From contig NZ_JACYHE010000048.1 of the NCBI RefSeq assembly GCF_021696945.1, positions 1 through 43,968 on the forward strand: a DNA stretch of 43,968 nucleotides, given 5' to 3'. Within the stretch, counting starts at the first letter, position 1. Each line of letters begins with the position of its first letter. The stretch is from Streptomyces sp. JJ36 (GTDB taxonomy: Bacteria; Actinomycetota; Actinomycetes; Streptomycetales; Streptomycetaceae). Below are positions 29,904-39,556 of the stretch, one piece after another. A program made the translations under genes and the position numbers. Below the pieces are notes generated by a model. The model saw only the letters and a list, made by a program, of their open reading frames with translations, did not search any database and was not told where the DNA came from.

Positions 29904-31275
29904 CGAGCTGCACGAGGACGCGGCCGCCGCGGCGGAGAAGGCCGCGGCCGGCGCCCGCCGGGCGAGAAGCGGCCCGCGGCACGCCGCTCCCAGAAAGCCG
30001 CTGCTGACCCGGCTGCACATGCCCGCCGGCAAGGCGATAGCCATGGCGGCCATGCCGTCGGCCGTCCTCATGGGCATGGGACTCACCCCCCAACTCGCCA
30101 CGGCCAAGCCGCTGCCCAAGAACCCCTTCCGGGAGGGGCCCTGCGTCTCCGCCCCGGACAAGGACCAGCAGGCGGAGGCCGACGCGGCCCGGGAGAAGGC
30201 CCGCGAGAAGGCCCGGATCGAGGCGGAGCGGCAGGCCGCCGAGGCCCGGAAGCAGGCGGAGGCCGAGAAGCAGGCCCTGGCCGAGCAGCAGGCGGAGCAG
30301 CAGGACGGCGACGAGGAGGACGCCGGGGGCGCGGAGGACTCCGGTGCGTCCTCCGGCGACACCGGCCCCTCCGCGCAGGACACGTCCGGCGACTCCGGCT
30401 CGGATACGGAGGCTCCGGAGCCCTCCCCGAGCCCGTCGGAGACCGAGGAGGAGCGGAACCCGCTCGACCCGCTGGGCCTCGGGGAGAAGATCCGCGACGT
30501 GTTCACCCCGGACGAGGAGGAGCAGGCGACGGAGGAACCGGCCGAGCCGCAGCCCTCGCCCAGCCCTTCCGGCGACCGGGAGAGCCAGGACCCGGCCGGG
30601 GACACCGCAGAGGAGCTGGAGGAGGGCGTCGAGGACGCGCTGCCCGGCACCGGCGGCACCCAGGGCCCGCAGGCCCCGGAGAGCACGGAGGAGCCGGCGG
30701 CCCCGGAGGAGGACGCCGGCGGGGACTCCACGGCATCCCCGGACTCCGGGGACTCCGGGGACGACGCCACCGGTCAGGACCCGGCCGCGGGCGGCAAGGA
30801 GGCGTTCCCCTGCGTCGAGGAGAAGAAGGTCGCCGGCGAGGGCGAGCAGACCCCGGCCACCCTGCCCAACCAGCCCTGGCGGCTGGAGGCCTCCTCGCTC
30901 GCCCTGCACGGCCTGGACTACAAGGGCGTCTACAACGTCCGTACGGCCGACGGGAGCAGCAAGCAGGTGCTGAAGTTCACCGCCGACAGCGTGGACATAG
31001 GCGACCTGCACCAGATCGTCGCGGGCGACGGCGTGCAGTACCACGTCCAGGCCGCCCCTGGCTCCACCTCCACGATCCGCGGCGGGCAGGTGACGATGTA
31101 CACCGAGCGGCTGGAGGGCAAGCTCTTCGGGCTGATACCGATCGTCTTCGACCCCGAGCACCCGCCGCCGCTGAACCTGCCGGAGGTCTACTTCACCGAG
31201 GTGACCGTGCGGCAGGCCGGCCAGTTCGGCGGCAACCTGACCGTCCCCGGGCTGCACAGCACCATCACGCGGTAG
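29893..31275 (+). CDS. Exported coiled-coil/acidic protein with DUF6230-like C-terminal domain
   Basis: 460 residues from the GTG at 29893 with GGGAGGC in front. Layout: Ala/Lys/Arg-rich cytoplasmic head (1-40), one hydrophobic segment that may be a signal or anchor (about 46-70), a coiled coil of Glu/Ala/Arg/Lys (about 92-135), a long acidic Pro/Ser/Asp/Glu-rich region (about 140-300) and a folded C-terminal domain (about 320-460). The end of that domain, VYFTEVTVRQAGQFGGNLTV then PGLHSTI, parallels ESATLTDVKQRAWATTAGTF and LSGLHMSV of the first gene of the run, suggesting a common fold. I recognise no named family. The acidic stretch could span the cell wall. A strong terminator follows. 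Confidence 0.82.
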   Translation: MPGDELHEDAAAAAEKAAAGARRARSGPRHAAPRKPLLTRLHMPAGKAIAMAAMPSAVLMGMGLTPQLATAKPLPKNPFREGPCVSAPDKDQQAEADAAREKAREKARIEAERQAAEARKQAEAEKQALAEQQAEQQDGDEEDAGGAEDSGASSGDTGPSAQDTSGDSGSDTEAPEPSPSPSETEEERNPLDPLGLGEKIRDVFTPDEEEQATEEPAEPQPSPSPSGDRESQDPAGDTAEELEEGVEDALPGTGGTQGPQAPESTEEPAAPEEDAGGDSTASPDSGDSGDDATGQDPAAGGKEAFPCVEEKKVAGEGEQTPATLPNQPWRLEASSLALHGLDYKGVYNVRTADGSSKQVLKFTADSVDIGDLHQIVAGDGVQYHVQAAPGSTSTIRGGQVTMYTERLEGKLFGLIPIVFDPEHPPPLNLPEVYFTEVTVRQAGQFGGNLTVPGLHSTITR

Positions 31276-31292
31276 GCCGCGCCCCCAGGCAC

Positions 31293-31323
31293 CGGGCCCG
31301 CACCCCTCCGGGGTGCGGGCCCG
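31293..31323. terminator. Bidirectional hairpin between the envelope module and pyk
   Basis: A perfect 14-bp stem (CGGGCCCGCACCCC with its complement) around TCC, between two converging stops at 31275 and 31361. Confidence 0.85.
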
Positions 31324-31360
31324 TGGTACGGGTGCGGGGACGCATCCCGCGGCTCAGGCG

Positions 31361-32794
<1,434 letters not shown>

Positions 32795-32801
32795 GGGGAC
32801 G

Positions 32802-32807
32802 ATCCTA
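32802..32807 (-). promoter_or_regulatory. Candidate -10 element of a leaderless pyk message
   Basis: TAGGAT on the minus strand ends 7 nt before the ATG, and no Shine-Dalgarno sits between. Confidence 0.45.
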
Positions 32808-32838
32808 TCGGGTTTGTTCAGGTGCGGAACGTTCGGGG

Positions 32839-32852
32839 GTGAGCCAGCTCAC
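32839..32852. promoter_or_regulatory. Palindrome GTGAGC-CA-GCTCAC upstream of pyk
   Basis: Perfect 6-bp arms around CA, 45-58 nt before the pyk start, where the -35 region or an activator site would lie. A second small palindrome, GAACGTTC, is at 32827-32834. Confidence 0.4.
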
Positions 32853-32892
32853 TCGATCATGCCGCCCGGGTACCGCGGCCCTGCTCGACGTA

Positions 32893-32925
32893 TGCTCCGG
32901 GGGTGCTCCGGGGGTGCTCCGGGCG
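32893..32925. repeat. Three tandem 11-nt repeats (TGCTCCGGGGG)
   Basis: Copies begin at 32893, 32904 and 32915; the third differs near its end. They lie between the ackA stop and the pyk promoter. They may be phased regulator contacts or a small expanding repeat. Confidence 0.6.
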
Positions 32926-32943
32926 GGCTGCGTCATGCCGCGC

Positions 32944-34158
32944 TCATCCGGGGTTCTCCTCGCTGACCAGCGCGTAGGTCTGGCGGGCGATCTCCAGCTC
33001 CTCGTCCGTGGGGACCACGGCCACCGCCACCCGCGCCCCGGGCGGCGAGATCAGCCGGGGCTCCCCGCCGGGCGGCTCGTTGCGCTCCGGGTCGACCGCG
33101 AGGCCGAGCCCCTCCAGGCCGCCCACCGCGGCCGCCCGTACCGGCGCGGAGTTCTCCCCGACACCGGCCGTGAAGGCCACCGCGTCCACCCGGCCCAGCA
33201 CGGCGCAGTAGGCGCCCAGGTACTTCTTCAGCCGGTGCACATAGACGTCGAAGGCCAGCCGCGCGTCCGCGTCGCCCGCGTCGACGCGGCGCCGGACCTC
33301 CCGCATGTCGTTGTCCCCGCAGAGCCCGAGCAGCCCGCTCCGCTTGTTCAGCAGGGTGTCGATCTCGTCCACGGACATCCCGGCCACCCGGGAGAGATGG
33401 AAGACCACCGCGGGGTCCACGTCCCCCGAGCGGGTGCCCATCACCAGGCCCTCCAGCGGGGTGAGACCCATCGATGTCTCCACGCACACCCCGCCCCGCA
33501 CGGCGGAGGCGGAGGCGCCGTTGCCCAGGTGCAGCACGATGACGTTGACCTCCGAGGGCGGTCGGCCCAGGAGTTCCGCGGTGCGGCGCGAGACATACGC
33601 GTGCGAGGTGCCGTGGAAACCGTAGCGCCGCACCCGGTGGGCGTCCGCGGTCGCGGTGTCGATCGCGTAGCGTGCGGCGTGCTCCGGCATCGTGGTGTGG
33701 AAGGCCGTGTCAAAGACCGCGACCTGCGGCAGCCGGGGACTGAGCGCCTGCGCGGTGCGGATGCCACGCAGGTTCGCCGGGTTGTGCAGCGGGGCGACCG
33801 GCACCAGCCGCTCGATCTCCGCCAGCACCTCGTCGTCGATCAGCACCGGCTCCGTGAAACGCAGCCCCCCGTGCACCACGCGGTGCCCGACCGCGGCCAG
33901 TTCCGGTGCGCCCAGACCCAGCCCGTCCGCGGCGAGCTCGGCGGCCGCCGCCTTCAGCGCCGCCTCGTGGTCGGCGACCGGCGCGTCCGACGTACGCTCC
34001 GGGCCGCCCGCCGGCGGCCGGTGCACCAGCCGGGAGGTGCGCTCGCCGATCCGCTCCACCAGCCCGGCCGCGGGCCGCGAACCGTCGGCCATGTCGACGA
34101 GCTGGTACTTCACCGACGAGGAACCGGAGTTGAGGACGAGGACACGGGTGGCGGTCAT
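32944..34158 (-). CDS. ackA: Acetate kinase
   Basis: 404 residues from ATG 34158 (MTATRVLVLNSGSSSVKYQL). It transfers phosphate between acetyl phosphate and ADP, completing the acetate overflow/uptake route with Pta. Family marks: NSGSSSVK at the N-terminus, VGHRVVHGG, FDTAFHTTMP, RRYGFHGTSH with the catalytic His, HLGNGASA, TPLEGLVMGTRSGDVDP and FTAGVGENS. Complete length. Its ATG overlaps the pta stop as ATGA, so the two enzymes are translationally coupled in the order pta-ackA. Confidence 0.97.
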   Translation of the reverse strand: MTATRVLVLNSGSSSVKYQLVDMADGSRPAAGLVERIGERTSRLVHRPPAGGPERTSDAPVADHEAALKAAAAELAADGLGLGAPELAAVGHRVVHGGLRFTEPVLIDDEVLAEIERLVPVAPLHNPANLRGIRTAQALSPRLPQVAVFDTAFHTTMPEHAARYAIDTATADAHRVRRYGFHGTSHAYVSRRTAELLGRPPSEVNVIVLHLGNGASASAVRGGVCVETSMGLTPLEGLVMGTRSGDVDPAVVFHLSRVAGMSVDEIDTLLNKRSGLLGLCGDNDMREVRRRVDAGDADARLAFDVYVHRLKKYLGAYCAVLGRVDAVAFTAGVGENSAPVRAAAVGGLEGLGLAVDPERNEPPGGEPRLISPPGARVAVAVVPTDEELEIARQTYALVSEENPG

Positions 34159-36341
34159 GCCGGGGAGTTCCTTCCGCGGACCTGCTGGGCCTGCACGGCC
34201 GTGATGGCGACCGTGTTGACGATGTCCTGGACGAGTGCCCCGCGGGACAGGTCGTTCACCGGCTTCCGCAGCCCCTGGAGCACCGGCCCGACCGCCACCG
34301 CGCCCGCCGAGCGCTGCACCGCCTTGTAGGTGTTGTTGCCGGTGTTCAGGTCGGGGAAGACCAGCACCGTGGCCCGGCCGGCCACGTCGGAGTCCGGCAG
34401 CTTGGTCGCCGCGACCGAGGGCTCCACGGCGGCGTCGTACTGTATCGGCCCCTCCACCAGCAGGTCGGGGCGGCGGGCCCGCACCAGTCCGGTGGCCCGC
34501 CGTACCTTGTCCACCTCCGCGCCCGAGCCCGAGGCCCCGGTGGAGTAGGAGAGCATCGCGACCCGCGGCTGCACGCCGAACCGGGCGGCGGTGCCGGCCG
34601 ACTGGATCGCGATGTCCGCGAGCTGTTCGGCGTCCGGGTCCGGGTTGACCGCGCAGTCGCCGTAGGCGAGCACCCGGTCGGCCAGGCACATGAAGAAGAC
34701 CGAGGAGACGATCGAGGCGTCCGCCGTGGTCTTGATGACCTCGAAGGCCGGGCGGATGGTCGCCGCGGTGGAGTGCGCGGCGCCCGAGACCATGCCGTCG
34801 GCCAGCCCCTCCCGCACCATCAGGGTGCCGAAGTAGGAGACGTCGGCGACCACGTCGTACGCCAGCTCGAAGGTGACGCCCCGGTGGGCCCGCAGCTTCG
34901 CGTAGAGCTCGGCGAAGCGCTCGCGCAGCGGGGACTCCTGCGGGTCCACCGTGCGCGCCGAGGCCGCGGCCGTCTCCGCGACCTCGTCGTCCTCCAGCAG
35001 CGGCAGGTCGACGCCCAGCTCGGCGGCGCGCTTGCGCACCGCGACGGGGTCTCCCAGCAGGGTGAGATCGCAGACGTTCCGGCGCAGCAGCACCTCGGCG
35101 GCGCGCAGCACCCGGTCCTCGGTGCCCTCCGGCAGCACCACGTGCCGGCGGTCGGACCGGGCCCGCTCGATCAACTCGTGCTCGAACATCATCGGGGTGA
35201 CCCGCGGGCTCCGCACCACCGAGAGCCGGTCGGTGAGCTCGTCGGTGTCCACATGGGTCTCGAACAGGCCGAGAGCGATCTCCGCCTTCCGCGGCGTCGT
35301 CGCGGTCAGCTTCCCCTCCAGCCCGAAGAGCTCCCCGGCGGTGGCGAAGGAGTGGTGCGGCACGGAGAGCACCGGTGTCCCGGGGGCCAGCCGCTCCGCC
35401 AGCGCCATGGTCTCCGCCCCCGGCAGCTCGCCCAGGGTGAGCAGGAGCCCCGCGATCGCCGGCGACCCGGCCGAGTGCGCGGCCAGCGCGCCGACGATCA
35501 GATCCGCCCGGTCGCCCGGGGTGATGACCAGGCAGCCGTCGGTCAGCGCCGGCAGGAAGGCCGGCAGGTGGGCCCCGCCGAAGACGATCTCCCGCACGTC
35601 CCGGGCCAGCCCCGAGGGGTCGCCCAGCAGCACCTCGGCGCCGAGCACCTCCCGCACCTGGGAGACCGTGGGCGCCGCCAGCGCCGGGTCGGGCGGCAGC
35701 ACGTACACCGGGACCGGCAGGTGCCCGCCCAGGTCGCGGGCGGCCGTACGGGCACCCGCGGTGTTCTCCTCGCCCGCCGGGGTCCGCACCGGACCCGGGC
35801 CCTCGCTCCCCTCTCCGTCGCCCACCCGGTTGGCCACCATGGCGATGACCTCGCAGCCCAGCGCGGCATACGCCTCGTAGGCGTTGCGCACCTCGGCGAC
35901 CACCGACTCGGCGCTCCGGTCCTGGCAGCCGACGACGGGCAGCACCGCGGCGCCGAACTCGGTGGCCAGCCGCGCGTTGAGCGCCAGCTCCGCGGGGAGG
36001 CCGGTGTCGGCGAAGTCCGTGCCCAGCACCAGCACCACCTCGTAGTCCGCGGCCACCGCGTGGAACCGGTCGACCAGCCGCGCGACCAGCGCGTCCGTGC
36101 CCTTCTCGGCCTGGAGCGCGGCGGCCTCGTCGTAGCCCAGCCCCATCACGGTGCCCGTGGGCTGGGTGAGCCGGTAGCGGGCGCGGAGCAGGTCGAAGAT
36201 CGGGTCCGGCCCGTCGTGGGCCAGCGGCCGGAAGACCCCCACCCGGTCCACCTGGCGGGTGAGGAGCTCCATCACTCCCAGCTCGACGACCTGCCGGCCG
36301 TCCCCCCGCTCGATGCCGGTCACATACACGCTGCGCGTCAC
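34155..36341 (-). CDS. pta: Phosphate acetyltransferase, long form
   Basis: 728 residues from the GTG at 36339-36341 (MTRSVYVTGIERGDGRQVVE), with GAGGGAGAG just upstream. It interconverts acetyl-CoA and acetyl phosphate. The layout is that of class II Pta: an N-terminal BioD-like P-loop-derived domain (1-215, nucleotide loop degenerate: TGIERGDGRQ), a DRTGG domain (about 240-360, HLPAFLPALTDGCLVITPGDRAD) and the C-terminal catalytic domain (about 395-728) with VVLPEGTEDRVLRAA, VSGAAHSTAATIRPA, MLSYSTGASGSG and VFPDLNTGNNTYKA. The N-terminal domains usually mediate allosteric control. It is coupled to ackA and divergent from pfkA across 259 nt. Confidence 0.97.
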   Translation of the reverse strand: MTRSVYVTGIERGDGRQVVELGVMELLTRQVDRVGVFRPLAHDGPDPIFDLLRARYRLTQPTGTVMGLGYDEAAALQAEKGTDALVARLVDRFHAVAADYEVVLVLGTDFADTGLPAELALNARLATEFGAAVLPVVGCQDRSAESVVAEVRNAYEAYAALGCEVIAMVANRVGDGEGSEGPGPVRTPAGEENTAGARTAARDLGGHLPVPVYVLPPDPALAAPTVSQVREVLGAEVLLGDPSGLARDVREIVFGGAHLPAFLPALTDGCLVITPGDRADLIVGALAAHSAGSPAIAGLLLTLGELPGAETMALAERLAPGTPVLSVPHHSFATAGELFGLEGKLTATTPRKAEIALGLFETHVDTDELTDRLSVVRSPRVTPMMFEHELIERARSDRRHVVLPEGTEDRVLRAAEVLLRRNVCDLTLLGDPVAVRKRAAELGVDLPLLEDDEVAETAAASARTVDPQESPLRERFAELYAKLRAHRGVTFELAYDVVADVSYFGTLMVREGLADGMVSGAAHSTAATIRPAFEVIKTTADASIVSSVFFMCLADRVLAYGDCAVNPDPDAEQLADIAIQSAGTAARFGVQPRVAMLSYSTGASGSGAEVDKVRRATGLVRARRPDLLVEGPIQYDAAVEPSVAATKLPDSDVAGRATVLVFPDLNTGNNTYKAVQRSAGAVAVGPVLQGLRKPVNDLSRGALVQDIVNTVAITAVQAQQVRGRNSPA

Positions 36342-36600
36342 GCGTGCTCTCCCTCTGCTCTCTGCTGCGTGGTGGGCCCTGCCGGGTGTGGGACGCGTCC
36401 GCCGGGAAACCGGGACACCCGGAGGAAAGGGTGGACCCGTACTCTTGACACTACCCGTGGGCCCCGCAGCGGCGCGCGCCGGAGCGCCCGCATGCCGGAC
36501 GGGGCGTTTCCTCTTGTGTTCAAGACATGAAAGAATCCGGTCGGCTCGGCACACCTTCCGGAGCCCCGTAGCGACCAGCGAGGCAGGAGAAGCGAACCTC
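36342..36600. promoter_or_regulatory. Divergent pta/pfkA promoter region
   Basis: 259 nt. TTGACACTA lies near 36446. A local AT-rich patch with the dyad CTTG-TGTT-CAAG at 36513-36524, followed by ACATGAAAGAAT, is the best candidate for the pfkA promoter or operator. On the minus strand TAGTGT near 36450 could be a pta -10 about 100 nt before its start. A GGCAGGAGAAG site precedes pfkA. Confidence 0.4.
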
Positions 36601-37626
36601 ATGCGCATCGGAGTCCTCACCGCGGGCGGCGACTGCCCCGGCCTCAACGCCGTGATCCGGTCCGTCGTCCACCGCGCCGTGCACGACCGGGGCGACGAGG
36701 TCATCGGCTTCGAAGACGGCTTCCGGGGCCTGCTCGACGGCCGTTACCGCACGCTCGACATCAACGACGTCAGCGGCATCCTGGCCCGCGGCGGCACGAT
36801 CCTGGGGTCCTCCCGGCTGGAGCGCGGCCGGCTCGCAGAGGCCTGCGACAACTCCGAGGAGCTGATCGCCCGGCTCGACCTGGACGCCCTCATCCCGATC
36901 GGCGGCGAGGGCACCCTGACGGCCGCCCGCATGCTGGCCGACGCCGGAGTGCCCGTGGTGGGCGTGCCCAAGACCATCGACAACGACATCTCGGCCACCG
37001 ACCGCACCTTCGGCTTCGACACCGCGGTCGGCGTCGCCACCGAGGCGATGGACCGGCTCAAGACCACCGCCGAGTCGCACCAGCGGGTGATGGTGGTCGA
37101 GGTCATGGGCCGGCACGCGGGCTGGATCGCGCTGGAGGCCGGGATGGCGGCCGGCGCGCACGCCATCTGCGTCCCGGAGAAGCCCTTCCAGGTGGACGAC
37201 CTGGTCAAGATGGTGGAGGAGCGCTTCGCGCGGAACAAGAAGTTCGCCATCATCTGCGTCGCCGAGGGCGCGCACCCGGCCGAGGGGTCCATGCCCTACG
37301 AGAAGGGCACCATCGACCAGTACGGGCACGAGCGCTTCGTCGGCATCGGCAACCGGCTCGCCGCCGAGCTGGAGTACCGGCTCGGGAAGGAGGCCAAGCC
37401 CGTGATCCTGGGCCATGTGCAGCGCGGCGGCACGCCCACCGCGTACGACCGGGTGCTGGCCACCCGCTTCGGGTGGCACGCGGTGGAGGCCGCGCACCGG
37501 GGGGAGTTCGGCATGATGACCGCGCTGCGCGGCACGGACATCGTGATGGTGCCGCTGGCCGACGGCGTCTCGGAGCTCAAGCGGGTGCCGCAGCACCGGA
37601 TGGACGAGACCGAAGCGGTGTTCTGA
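36601..37626 (+). CDS. pfkA: 6-phosphofructokinase
   Basis: 341 residues. It phosphorylates fructose 6-phosphate at the committed step of glycolysis. Visible motifs: GGDCPGLNAVIR at the N-terminus, the nucleotide loop GGEGTL (101-106), catalytic PKTIDNDI with Asp127, EVMGRHAGWIAL and the GHVQRGGTPTAYDR region. Gly104 indicates ATP rather than pyrophosphate use, since pyrophosphate enzymes carry Asp there. Lys124, however, is the residue typical of pyrophosphate enzymes; this mixed state is seen in the actinobacterial group III kinases. Allosteric effector use by the E. coli rules cannot be assumed. It is divergent from pta and close to pyk, giving a glycolysis/overflow block. Confidence 0.96.
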   Translation: MRIGVLTAGGDCPGLNAVIRSVVHRAVHDRGDEVIGFEDGFRGLLDGRYRTLDINDVSGILARGGTILGSSRLERGRLAEACDNSEELIARLDLDALIPIGGEGTLTAARMLADAGVPVVGVPKTIDNDISATDRTFGFDTAVGVATEAMDRLKTTAESHQRVMVVEVMGRHAGWIALEAGMAAGAHAICVPEKPFQVDDLVKMVEERFARNKKFAIICVAEGAHPAEGSMPYEKGTIDQYGHERFVGIGNRLAAELEYRLGKEAKPVILGHVQRGGTPTAYDRVLATRFGWHAVEAAHRGEFGMMTALRGTDIVMVPLADGVSELKRVPQHRMDETEAVF

Positions 37627-37731
37627 GCCCCGCACCGGGGCGCGCTCCGGCGGGCCGTGCCCCGGGTGCGTCGTGCCGCTGTGCCGCTTGCCGGGCGGGC
37701 GCGCCGGCCAACGCACCCGAGGACGCCCGGC

Positions 37732-38421
37732 TCAGCGGGCGCGGGCCCAGAAGCGGTCCACGATGCCCGCGAGGAACTCCTCGGCCGCGGCCTGCGCGGT
37801 GGCCGAACTCCCCGCCCCGCCCCAGTTCAGCGAGCCCGCCGCCGCGGACCGGTAGTCCGCGTGCAGGGCCCGCAGCACCGTCTCCAGCCGGCGCCGGGGG
37901 AACGCCACCAGATCCGCGACCGGCCCGGTGTAGGCCTGCCATCGGGTGGTGACCGCGCTGCGCAGCAGCTCGGCCAGGCGGTCGGCGCGCCCGGTCAGTT
38001 CCAGCAGCACGTCCGGCGGCAGCTCCAGCGCCCCGCCGAGCGCTGCCGCCTGCCGGTCGTCTCCGCGCCACTCGCCGTCCCGCTCCATCTGCACGTACTC
38101 CTCCGGCTGCATGCCGACGAGGAGGGCGAGGTCGCTCACGGCCATGCCGCGGGCCAGCCGGTACTGGCGCAGGCTGCTCGGGGTGCCCAGCAGGTCCGCC
38201 GGGGCGCACCAGAGCGCCCCCGCCAGCGCGGGCAGCTCCGCCTCACCGGGCTCCGCCTCGCCCAGCTCCCAGGAGGCGACCGTGGCGGGCGCGACGCGGA
38301 GACCGTAGGCGGCCCACATCCCGTGCGCCACGTGCGCGGGCGTCATGCCCAGCGCCTCGCGCAGGCGCCGGGCCGCCGCCGCGTCGAACGAGGTGGTGGC
38401 GGGGTCGTACGGCTGCTGCAT
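37732..38421 (-). CDS. Helix-turn-helix (XRE-type) regulator
   Basis: 229 residues from ATG 38421 (MQQPYDPATTSFDAAAARRL); a GTG six bases earlier adds two residues. Two Cro/CI-like segments are visible: RRLREALGMTPAHVAHGMWA... APATVASWELGEAEPGEAEL (about 17-60) and LRQYRLARGMAVSDLALLVG... EEYVQMERDG (about 84-116). The rest (115-229) is an all-helical domain ending AAAEEFLAGIVDRFWARAR. A tandem-XRE arrangement is typical of a small Streptomyces regulator group, function unknown. It converges on pfkA. TAGGGT lies 6 nt before the ATG and there is no good Shine-Dalgarno, so it may be leaderless. Confidence 0.88.
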   Translation of the reverse strand: MQQPYDPATTSFDAAAARRLREALGMTPAHVAHGMWAAYGLRVAPATVASWELGEAEPGEAELPALAGALWCAPADLLGTPSSLRQYRLARGMAVSDLALLVGMQPEEYVQMERDGEWRGDDRQAAALGGALELPPDVLLELTGRADRLAELLRSAVTTRWQAYTGPVADLVAFPRRRLETVLRALHADYRSAAAGSLNWGGAGSSATAQAAAEEFLAGIVDRFWARAR

Positions 38422-38836
38422 CCGCACACCCTAGGAGCCGCCGGCGGCAACCTCCACGGTGTGTTCCCCCGAAGTCACGGATCGTTGCTTCCTCCAGTCA
38501 CGGCTGCTTGTTCCGCGGCGGCGGTCCCGGGACCGGCCTGTCCGGCGCGGGCCCGGCCCTCCTGCACGCCGCCGGGGTGCAACCGTCGCCGAGCAGGAAG
38601 GCGAGGGGCGCCGTGCGGTGACCGCCCCCTCCGGGAGGGAGGAGAGCCGCTCGTCGCCGGCCCCGTCCGGTCCGGCGGGCGAGGAGTCCCCGGTGTGGCC
38701 CGCTCCATGGCCTCCGTGCGGGCGGCCGACAGCCGGGGTGGGTCTTCTCGACGTCGGGCGACGACGGTCGGCGATGGTCAACGGGCCCTGCCGGAACCGC
38801 TGTTCACACGGACGAGCGGTTTCCCGCCGTGCCCCC
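38422..38836. other. 415-nt gap between the XRE gene and the DctR-like gene
   Basis: No supported gene; a minus-strand frame of 116 codons at 38431-38781 is Arg/Pro-rich and looks like noise. It contains the candidate -10 TAGGGT (38428-38433), a direct repeat AGTCACGG at 38473-38480 and 38496-38503 (23-nt step), and a weak stem AACCGCT/AGCGGTT at 38795-38821 just behind the response-regulator stop that could be its terminator. Confidence 0.6.
38428..38433 (-). promoter_or_regulatory. Candidate -10 element of the XRE gene
   Basis: TAGGGT on the minus strand ends 6 nt before the ATG, a leaderless layout. Confidence 0.45.
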
Positions 38837-39556
38837 TCAGCCCTCCGGGTGAGCGGGGGAGTGCCACCGGTAGCAGTATTCCGGCCGGCCCACCTGGCCG
38901 TACTGCGGGCGCCGTTCGGCCTGACCGGCCGTCACCAGATGCTCCAGATAGCGCCGCGCGGTGATCCGGTTGACGCCGATCCGCCCGGCGGCCGCGCTGG
39001 CGGTCAGCCCGTCCGGACCCGCCTCCCGCAGCGCCACCGTGACCCGCTCCAGGGTGGGCGCGCTGAGCCCCTTGGGCAGGGTCGCCGGCTGCGGCGCCCG
39101 CAGCGCGGAGAGGGCCCGGTCCACCTCGGCCTGGCTGCCCGCCTCGCCGCCGGCCGCCCGGGTGGTCTCCCGGAACTCGGCGTAGCGCCGCAGCCGGTCC
39201 CGGAGCGTGGCGAAGGTGAACGGCTTCAGCACATGCTGCACCACGCCCAGCGACACGCCCTCCCGCACCACGGTCAGATCGCGGGCCGAGGTCACCGCGA
39301 ACACGTCCGTGCTGTGCCCGGCCGCCCGCAGCGCCCGCAGCAGCGCCAGGCCGTGCCCGTCGGGGAGGTAGAGGTCGAGCAGGATCAGGTCGACCGGCAG
39401 CCGGTCGAGCGCCCGCCCGGCCTCGGCGCGGGTGTGGGCCACGCCGGCCACCGCGAAGCCCGCCACCCGGGAGACGTAGAGGGCGTGTGCGTCGGCCGCC
39501 ACCGGGTCGTCCTCCACGACCAGAACCTGGAGCGGCCTGCCCGGCACCTCGCTCAC
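38837..39556 (-). CDS. CitB/DcuR-family response regulator
   Basis: 239 residues from the GTG at 39554-39556, which overlaps the kinase stop as GTGA. Receiver domain with VVEDDP, phospho-acceptor Asp61 (LILLDLYLPDG), Thr89 and Lys111 (VLKPF). The C-terminal part (about 160-230) contains a helix-turn-helix GLTASAAAGRIGVNRITARRYLEHLV of the type used by CitB, DcuR and DctR. It probably activates the divergent dicarboxylate symporter gene in response to C4-dicarboxylates sensed by the partner kinase. Member assignment is by the neighbours; the exact ligand is not known. Confidence 0.93.
   Translation of the reverse strand: MSEVPGRPLQVLVVEDDPVAADAHALYVSRVAGFAVAGVAHTRAEAGRALDRLPVDLILLDLYLPDGHGLALLRALRAAGHSTDVFAVTSARDLTVVREGVSLGVVQHVLKPFTFATLRDRLRRYAEFRETTRAAGGEAGSQAEVDRALSALRAPQPATLPKGLSAPTLERVTVALREAGPDGLTASAAAGRIGVNRITARRYLEHLVTAGQAERRPQYGQVGRPEYCYRWHSPAHPEG

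Noticed and set aside
36601..37626. Pyrophosphate-dependent phosphofructokinase
   Set aside because: Lys124 would fit, but Gly104 (not Asp) indicates ATP use; kept as a mixed-signature observation.
37663..37719. CGGGTGCGT/ACGCACCCG inverted repeat behind pfkA as terminator
   Set aside because: The 39-nt loop is large and other pairings compete; support too weak for a feature.
38431..38781. Minus-strand frame of 116 codons in the gap before the XRE gene
   Set aside because: Arg/Pro/Ser-rich, no ribosome site or domain, and inconsistent third-position GC.
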